Part shown: positions 22,750 through 27,531 of the stretch, piece after piece
Layout: each line of letters opens with the position of its first letter
Position numbering within the stretch: position 1 is the first letter of the stretch
Source: Thermoflexales bacterium
GTDB taxonomy: Bacteria > Chloroflexota > Anaerolineae > B4-G1
Length of the DNA: 27,531 nt
NCBI GenBank assembly: GCA_007118795.1
Contig: SKQX01000119.1
Coordinates: 1-27,531 of the forward strand
Direction: 5' to 3'
The notes under the pieces: generated by a model
What the model was told of the DNA's origin: nothing
The model's input: only the letters and a program-made list of their open reading frames with translations
The model's database searches: none
Position numbers and translations under genes: made by a program

Positions 22750-22863
22750 ATGGCCGGACAAGGGGGCGCCGAGTTGGAAACGCTGGCCTCCCTCCGAGAA
22801 AAGGGGACGCTGTTGGAGACTGAAGAGTGCCTGATGGAAGCGTGGGAAGACACCTCATTCTGA
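22750..22863 (+). CDS. Possible 37-aa ORF divergent from mntA
   Basis: ATG 22750 opens a frame starting MAGQGGAELETLASLREKGT and ending in an acidic stretch to TGA 22863. The composition (Glu- and Leu-rich) looks protein-like, and it diverges from mntA-hepT. It has no ribosome-binding site and matches no family I know. It may be a fragment or chance. Confidence 0.2.
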   Translation: MAGQGGAELETLASLREKGTLLETEECLMEAWEDTSF

Positions 22864-23305
22864 CGGTGCTCTCATCCCATCATAGCCCCGGGCCTTGCTC
22901 GCTCTCTGAAGCCCGTCCAGTCACCCTGGTCGACACTGTACTCAGGCGATCATCGGCCCGCCACACCGATTCCCGTTCTACTCGGCTTGGGAAGCTCCAT
23001 TTGCTGGTTAGCGGCATTACCGGTGCAAGGCCTCCGTGGGCTCCCGTTGTCCTGCCCGACAAGTGCATCCGTTCTACAACCGTGTGCTCATACCCTGCCC
23101 AGGACACGGGTGCGTGAGTCTCGGCATGTCCATTTCTAGTTGTCGTTTGACACCACTTTGACACCCCATCCGGGCGAAGCTACTCGAATGTAAACAGCGG
23201 GGCCGGCGGGAGTGGGCTGTGCGGGTGGCGTGCGAGTGCTGTCAGATGATTCGGTCTCTTGCTCGGGCCATCCGCTGATCGACAGGTGGGTATGCGCTTG
23301 GGAAG
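22864..23305. other. Gene-free stretch
   Basis: No credible gene is seen on either strand. The only local structure is TTTGACACC repeated at 23146-23154 and 23157-23165 (11-bp period), which contains two TTGACA hexamers without matching -10 boxes. Confidence 0.4.
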
Positions 23306-23333
23306 TTGACAGGCCGACGCGTTGGCGTAGAAT
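23306..23333 (+). promoter_or_regulatory. Near-consensus promoter of a small ORF
   Basis: TTGACA (23306-23311), a 16-bp spacer and TAGAAT (23328-23333) predict a start near 23340, about 49 nt before the ATG at 23389. Confidence 0.65.
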
Positions 23334-23388
23334 CAAGCCAGCTCGATCGGCGATGTCGGCAGGATCGGCGTCGAAAGGGACTGGAGAT

Positions 23389-23610
23389 ATGGCCGATATC
23401 GCTAAGTCCAGCAAGTCTGAGTGGCAGATCAGCCAACGTTTGAGGACGAAGCTTTTTTCAGATGAAGATGCCGTGTTGCGCAGTGCCTCGCGTGCGTTGC
23501 TCGAATCTCAGGCGGAGGTCTGGAGGCAGATGGTGGTTGGTGCCTCCACGGCTGGTGAGATCAGCATGGGCAGGCATAACTCACACTCTGGACAGAGTCT
23601 TAGCAGCTGA
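23389..23610 (+). CDS. Hypothetical 73-aa protein
   Basis: I do not recognise this protein. It starts MADIAKSSKSEWQISQRL and contains KLFSDEDAVLRSASRALLES, which faintly recalls the helical part of ParD-type antitoxins ('SEDEVLREALRxLEE'). No toxin-like partner follows. AAGGGA lies eight bases before ATG 23389; an in-frame ATG at 23353 is an alternative start. A near-consensus promoter upstream supports it being expressed. Beyond the stop, 23611-23787 shows nothing recognisable. Confidence 0.45.
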   Translation: MADIAKSSKSEWQISQRLRTKLFSDEDAVLRSASRALLESQAEVWRQMVVGASTAGEISMGRHNSHSGQSLSS

Positions 23611-23787
23611 GAGTTTGTTACTGAGCTTGTCCTGGCGTCGAACTCGTAGTCGATTACTTACCGAGCTACTAACCCAGACGAACGCCGGGGTAGTGGCAGT
23701 AGGAGTCATACTCTGGTCCTCGATCTGGACCTAACAACCGGCTGGCGGTAGTCCAGTCTTCGCGAGTCATTACAGGGACAATGGAGG

Positions 23788-23838
23788 GACCCTCAGTGGA
23801 GAGGGTCGACTACGACTATAGGCCTCTGTCATCAGAGG
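23788..23838 (+). promoter_or_regulatory. Two hairpins in front of the oxidoreductase ribosome-binding site
   Basis: GACCCTC/GAGGGTC (23788-23807) and CCTCTG/CAGAGG (23823-23838, TCAT loop) stand in series. The second ends one base before AAAGGAG, so it could influence ribosome access. No promoter could be placed with confidence. Confidence 0.35.
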
Positions 23839-23854
23839 AAAGGAGACGGTCGAC

Positions 23855-25090
23855 GTGGATTCCTACAAGTACATCATCATCGGTGGAGGTCTGGCCGGGG
23901 GGAAGGCGGTGGATGGCATCCGGCAGGTGGACGAGACGGGAGAGGTGGCGGTGGTGACGGTGGAGCCCCACCGGCCCTACGAGCGTCCGCCGCTGTCCAA
24001 GGACTACCTGCGAGGTGAGGCGGGTCTGGAGAGTGTCTACGTCGAGGACGCTGCCCACTATGATGCGGCGGATGCGGAGATTCTCACCGGCGTGCGCGCG
24101 ACCCGGGTCGTGCCTGATAAACGACGGGTGGAACTGGACGACGGGCGCGAGTTGGGGTACGAGAAGCTGTTGTTGGCGACCGGCGGGCGCGCTTGGCGAC
24201 TGCCGTTGCCGGGGAACGACCTCGAGAACGTCTTCACCCTGAGGACCATCGAGGACTCAGAGCGCATTCGCGAAGCAGCGGGGGAAGGAACCCACGCCCT
24301 GATTATGGGCGGAAGCTTCATTGGTTGTGAGGTGGCTGCATCGCTGAGACAGCTGGGAACGCAGGTGACGATGATCTTCCCCGGGTCCCGGCTGCTGGAG
24401 CGAATCGCGCCGGTGGCGTTGGGCGATCTGTTGTTCGCCAAGTATCGCGACGAAGGGGTGAACGTGTTCCCCGGCACCGTCTCCGAGGGGTTGGAGGGGG
24501 ATGGGAAGGTCCAACGGGCACAGCTGGACAACGGCAAGATGCTAGAGGTTGACCTGGTGGTGATGGGCGTCGGCATCCGGCTCAACACCGAGCTGGCGGA
24601 TGAGGCAGGTCTGACGCTGAACGAGCGAGGGGCGCTGATTGTAGACGAGCACTTGCGCACCAGCGACCCGGATATCTACGGAGCGGGAGACATCGCGGCC
24701 TGGCCCGATCCCACCTTCGGCGAGAGGCTGCGGGTGGAGCACTGGGACGTGGCGCGGCGCCAGGGGAGGCAAGCGGGACGCAACATGGCCGGGGAGGAGG
24801 TGGCTTACACAGCGCTGCCGTACTTCTTCTCCGATCTGTTTGATTTGAGTTTCGAGGTATGGGGCAACCTGAACGCGTGGGAGGAGACGGTGGTGCGCGG
24901 ATCGCCGGGAAAGGGTAGCTTCGCCTACTACTACTTCGACGGGGGCAGGCTGGTTGGCGTACTCTCGATGGGTCGGCCTTCCTCGGAGCGGAAACCGATG
25001 CAGGAGTTGGTCAAAGCCAGGGTTCCATACGACGACATCGCGGTCGACCTGGGCGATGAGAGCGTGGACCTGGACCGAATCACCCACTGA
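23855..25090 (+). CDS. FAD-dependent NAD(P)H oxidoreductase (ferredoxin/rubredoxin reductase type)
   Basis: This flavoprotein passes electrons from NAD(P)H to a redox partner, in the AIF/rubredoxin-reductase group. The 411-residue product has the N-terminal FAD Rossmann motif YIIIGGGLAGGKAVDGI, the RPPLSKDYLRG element typical of the ferredoxin reductase/AIF branch, a second dinucleotide motif LIMGGSFIGCEVAASL for NAD(P), and DIYGAGDIAAWP contacting FAD. A C-terminal interface domain follows. The second glycine motif reads GGSFIG, as in many relatives. GTG 23855 has AAAGGAG upstream. No ferredoxin or oxygenase gene is adjacent, so the partner is unknown. Confidence 0.88.
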   Translation: MDSYKYIIIGGGLAGGKAVDGIRQVDETGEVAVVTVEPHRPYERPPLSKDYLRGEAGLESVYVEDAAHYDAADAEILTGVRATRVVPDKRRVELDDGRELGYEKLLLATGGRAWRLPLPGNDLENVFTLRTIEDSERIREAAGEGTHALIMGGSFIGCEVAASLRQLGTQVTMIFPGSRLLERIAPVALGDLLFAKYRDEGVNVFPGTVSEGLEGDGKVQRAQLDNGKMLEVDLVVMGVGIRLNTELADEAGLTLNERGALIVDEHLRTSDPDIYGAGDIAAWPDPTFGERLRVEHWDVARRQGRQAGRNMAGEEVAYTALPYFFSDLFDLSFEVWGNLNAWEETVVRGSPGKGSFAYYYFDGGRLVGVLSMGRPSSERKPMQELVKARVPYDDIAVDLGDESVDLDRITH

Positions 25091-25527
25091 GTCTCATCTC
25101 CGTCCTCAGCATGGGACGGTACCGGGGACTGTAACCGGTCGCTGCAAGGATGCTTCTCAGCAGTACACCCTTGACGGCGACCGGGTTATCTTTGCTCAGA
25201 CCAGATACACGCATGTCAGTATCCACCGCCTTAGCCTCGTCTGCTCCGGACGAAGAGTGAAAAGCCGGGCGCGTACGGTTGATCGGGCTTAAGCTGGGTT
25301 GGGACGCGTGCCTTGCCGCCGTCGTCCAGAGGGGTGACTGGCAGTTCACCCAGGTCTGGCATCTGCGTCGCCCGATGACGAAGGCTGACCTGGGTGGCTA
25401 TACTCTCAGTATGGTCCTCGGACTTGATCCGTTGGTTCAGGCGGAGAGCGCCCGGATTCGGCTGCTCTGAGTATACGGGCTGTCGATGCTGGCACAGGTA
25501 GGCTGACCCTACAGTTGGGGGGCTTTT
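25091..25527 (+). other. Intergenic stretch with hairpin and a weak ORF
   Basis: CCGTCC (25100-25105) pairs with GGACGG (25114-25119) ten bases after the oxidoreductase stop, a possible terminator without a U-tract. A 63-codon frame at 25279-25470 (TTG start; contains GWDACLAAVVQRGDWQFTQV) looks protein-like in composition but has no ribosome-binding site and no recognised family. It could be a gene remnant. Confidence 0.3.
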
Positions 25528-26058
25528 ATGAACAGAAGCTACCGAGTCTTGACGATTCTCTCGTTGGCACTGAGTGGCGTATCGCTGTTGCTCGTCAGTG
25601 GCCTCATCTTCCAGTTGCTGGAGTCGAGGCGCGTCGGGCGTGCTAGGATTGCTGACGCACGGAAGCTTGTCCGGGAATTCTCAGATGATACGTTCTCCTA
25701 CACGGTTGAGTTGGACCAGAGCATACCCATCTCGACCAGTATTCCCTTCAGTCAGTCCGTTACGGTGCCTTTCAAAGCGGTTCTCCCCGTCAACACCACC
25801 ATTGTTGTTCCCCTCAACCTGGGTTTCACCACTTACAACCTTTCGGTACCGATACGCACGACGTTCCCTGTTGATCTGGAGGTCACGGTGCCGTTCAGCG
25901 AGACCGTCGATGTAGTCACGGTGGTGCCGGTTGATTTGAACGTGCCTGTAGAGATCGCCATCGCGGATCTCCCGTTAGCTGACTACCTCCAGGCAGTCAA
26001 TACGATGCTGGACGCGACAGATCGGCATCTGGAGCAGCCGTTCCGGCGGGCTGATTGA
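25528..26058 (+). CDS. Membrane-anchored protein made of 14-residue beta repeats
   Basis: The family is unknown to me. Of 176 residues, 8-31 form one membrane helix, 33-60 a polar, probably helical neck, and 61-148 an unusual repetitive region with about six units of 14 residues. Units begin at prolines 67, 81, 95, 108, 122 and 134, and most have a second proline six residues on. The alternating pattern of Val/Ile/Thr, as in PISTSIPFSQSVTV and PIRTTFPVDLEVTV, predicts short beta strands in a regular stack. A helical tail ends the protein. The ATG follows a GGGGGG-rich ribosome-binding site. The charge pattern suggests the repeats lie outside the cytoplasm. Confidence 0.7.
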   Translation: MNRSYRVLTILSLALSGVSLLLVSGLIFQLLESRRVGRARIADARKLVREFSDDTFSYTVELDQSIPISTSIPFSQSVTVPFKAVLPVNTTIVVPLNLGFTTYNLSVPIRTTFPVDLEVTVPFSETVDVVTVVPVDLNVPVEIAIADLPLADYLQAVNTMLDATDRHLEQPFRRAD

Positions 26059-26573
26059 CGATGTCTGCTATCCCCAATCTGGTACGCGTCTCTGAGTAGA
26101 ACACCGCAGTAGCGATCAGGTCGATGATGGGATCCGCATCCGCCAAGCGAGAAATCATCATCGCACGATCAAGGCCGGTGAATCTCGCACGAGCTTCGAT
26201 GTTCCGAGCTCTGGGTGGCAGGGCAGTGGCTCAAGACACAGTGATCAGCAGAGAGAGCCGCTGCAAACGAAGCACCTGACCCCAGTTCGCGTAGGCCTAC
26301 TTCTAACCTGATCAAGCTTCTCCATTCCAACGGCGGATTCGCGAAGTCGGAGCTGGGAGTACCGGGCGGATGACGAATCCGCCCGGAGCGGGGCTTGGGG
26401 GGACAGGGGCTTCAGTGGGTGTCTGCTGCAGCCGGTGGGCCAGGTGCCAGGCACGGCTTAGGGCTCGCTGGCGAGAGCGATGGCCGCGGCCTAGCTTTGC
26501 ACGCGGCTTACCTACGGACGCGGGGCAACTGCCACGCACCGTGGCGCTGTGTGCAGTGCACTGGTCACCGCGG
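26059..26573. other. Gene-free stretch with a hairpin beside the ferredoxin gene
   Basis: No convincing gene is found. GCCACG/CGTGGC (26531-26545, CAC loop) lies about 29 nt past the ferredoxin stop codon on the minus strand and may end that transcript. The rest shows nothing I can name. Confidence 0.35.
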
Positions 26574-27530
26574 TTACTCCTCCAGGTCCATAAACATGCC
26601 GGCCCCTCTGAGTGCCTTGAGCAGATCGCGGCGTCTCAGAGCCCGCTTGCTATCGATCTCGACCATCGTGGCCTTATCGTCGGCCATCTTGGTCAGAGAT
26701 TCGATCCACGTTCCGCTGTGGACGGGCTGATGCCGGATGCGCCACCGTTCGACCCAGATGGCTAGGTCGTCCTGGTTGCTGATGCGCTGGTGGGTGACGG
26801 TCTTGGTGACGCCGTGGGATTCGACCAGCACCTCTTCCTCTTCGTACTCCGGCTTGATGGGGCAGACCTGCATGCAGGCGCCACACTTGATGCAATAGTA
26901 ATCAGCCAGGGCCAGCTCACCGCTGTCGTCATCGATGTAGAGAGCGCGGGTGGGGCATATGTCGGCGCACGCGAAGCACCCCTCGACACATCGCTCGCGG
27001 TAGAGCTCCACCTGCCCCTGCCAAGGCTGGGTCACTTCAAAGGCGCCATGGCTGGCGACCTCGCACTGGCGGCAGCGGATGCAGTGCTCGTCGTCGACCA
27101 CCAGCGTCTCCTGCTCCGCATCGAAGCTGATGACGTCGGTGGGACAGTTGTCGATGACGAACTCCTTCCGACTCCAATCGAAGCGGTCGTGGTCGAACGT
27201 CGTGGCCTGAACCAGCTCGGGGAACGCCTCGTGAACAAGTGCCGGGTTCTCACGGACCCCGTTGATGGTCAGGGTGATGGCGTTCTTCGGGCACATCACC
27301 TCGCAGATGCCGCACAGTACGCACGTCTCGGCATCGATGTCCACGCCCGGCTTGGTGGTCAACCGACCGTCCACGATCTCCCCCGCTACGTGGGTCACAG
27401 ACTCCTTGGGGCAGACTAGCGGTCCTATCTGACAGCCGACGCACCGCTCCAGGTCCCACGTCATCACATAATGGCGCGTCACCATCGGGCGCTCCAGCGT
27501 GATCTCGTGTTCAGTGGTGAGCTTCTTGGT
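26574..27530 (-). CDS. Polyferredoxin-like 4Fe-4S protein (5' end beyond window)
   Basis: This iron-sulfur electron-transfer protein has four cysteine motifs. Numbered from ATG 27485 (303 residues): C15-x2-C18-x2-G21-x3-C25-P, where the third cysteine is glycine; a full C55/C58/C61/C65-P; C135/C138/C141 with Ser145 in place of the fourth, and a separate C114-P that could complete that cluster; C166/C170/C173/C177-P; and a full C198/C201/C204/C208-P. The frame stays open and protein-like through the right edge (TKKLTTEHEITLERP before the ATG), so the real start probably lies outside. No oxidoreductase subunit is adjacent on this side; its partner is likely upstream beyond the window. Confidence 0.85.
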   Translation of the reverse strand, partial: TKKLTTEHEITLERPMVTRHYVMTWDLERCVGCQIGPLVCPKESVTHVAGEIVDGRLTTKPGVDIDAETCVLCGICEVMCPKNAITLTINGVRENPALVHEAFPELVQATTFDHDRFDWSRKEFVIDNCPTDVISFDAEQETLVVDDEHCIRCRQCEVASHGAFEVTQPWQGQVELYRERCVEGCFACADICPTRALYIDDDSGELALADYYCIKCGACMQVCPIKPEYEEEEVLVESHGVTKTVTHQRISNQDDLAIWVERWRIRHQPVHSGTWIESLTKMADDKATMVEIDSKRALRRRDLLKALRGAGMFMDLEE

Positions 27531-27531
27531 C

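Noticed and set aside
23136..23414. 92-codon minus-strand ORF
   Set aside because: It overlaps the near-consensus promoter and start of the plus-strand 23389 ORF, and has no ribosome-binding site.
25240..25300. Group II intron domain V-like segment near CGTACGGTTGATC
   Set aside because: Only one half of the domain V pattern is present, without the pairing strand or any intron-encoded protein.
26030..26240. Minus-strand frame reading like TGLDRAMMISRLADADPIID
   Set aside because: It looks protein-like but is short, lacks a ribosome-binding site, runs antisense into the beta-repeat gene and matches no family I know.

Overview
The window is GC-rich bacterial chromosome with housekeeping genes on the left and accessory and envelope genes on the right. 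No rRNA, tRNA or CRISPR array is visible. The mix points to Chloroflexota, perhaps an Anaerolineae-like lineage: a huge MalT-type STAND regulator ending in winged-helix plus BTAD domains, very large polytopic membrane proteins with beta-rich tails, a LysM/SdrD-like surface protein with a C-terminal membrane anchor, and small leader-like peptides. This placement is inference from family composition and was not tested.

Layout. At 1-3690 a minus-strand operon rpsO-pnp-lepB ends in a perfect 14-bp hairpin. Diverging from it is murJ (3688-5265), with an odd start region. A well-formed promoter at 5378 and a leader of about 365 nt precede a LysN-like aminotransferase (5779-7029). A 1076-residue STAND/TPR/winged-helix/BTAD regulator follows (7322-10552).

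The most interesting part is 10.6-12.8 kb. Directly after the regulator come an inverted repeat, then six head-to-tail 12-bp repeats ending 4 bp before a TATGAT box, the layout expected of a SARP/BTAD-activated promoter. Then come about 660 nt of hairpin-rich sequence and a tight four-gene cassette: a 50-aa exported peptide, two paralogous 74- and 83-aa proteins that look like leader-type (NHLP/LigA-like) peptides, and an ImmA/IrrE-like protein that has lost its zinc ligands. A strong hairpin closes it. I propose a BTAD-regulator-controlled peptide system. No modification enzyme or transporter is in the window, so its function is open.

Next is an orphan amino-acid-type solute-binding lipoprotein (12885-13688). 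A minus-strand envelope cluster follows (GT39-type glycosyltransferase, LysM surface protein, 1210-aa PTPS-related membrane protein). After a small repeat region comes a HepT/MntA toxin-antitoxin pair with an unusually long overlap, then a small orphan ORF with a near-consensus promoter, a FAD/NAD(P) oxidoreductase, a membrane-anchored protein made of 14-residue beta repeats, and a polyferredoxin running off the right edge.

Two genome-level patterns recur. The -10 hexamer TAGAAT is used in at least five putative promoters. Three genes have promoters placed so that the transcript would start within about 6 nt of the start codon (leaderless).
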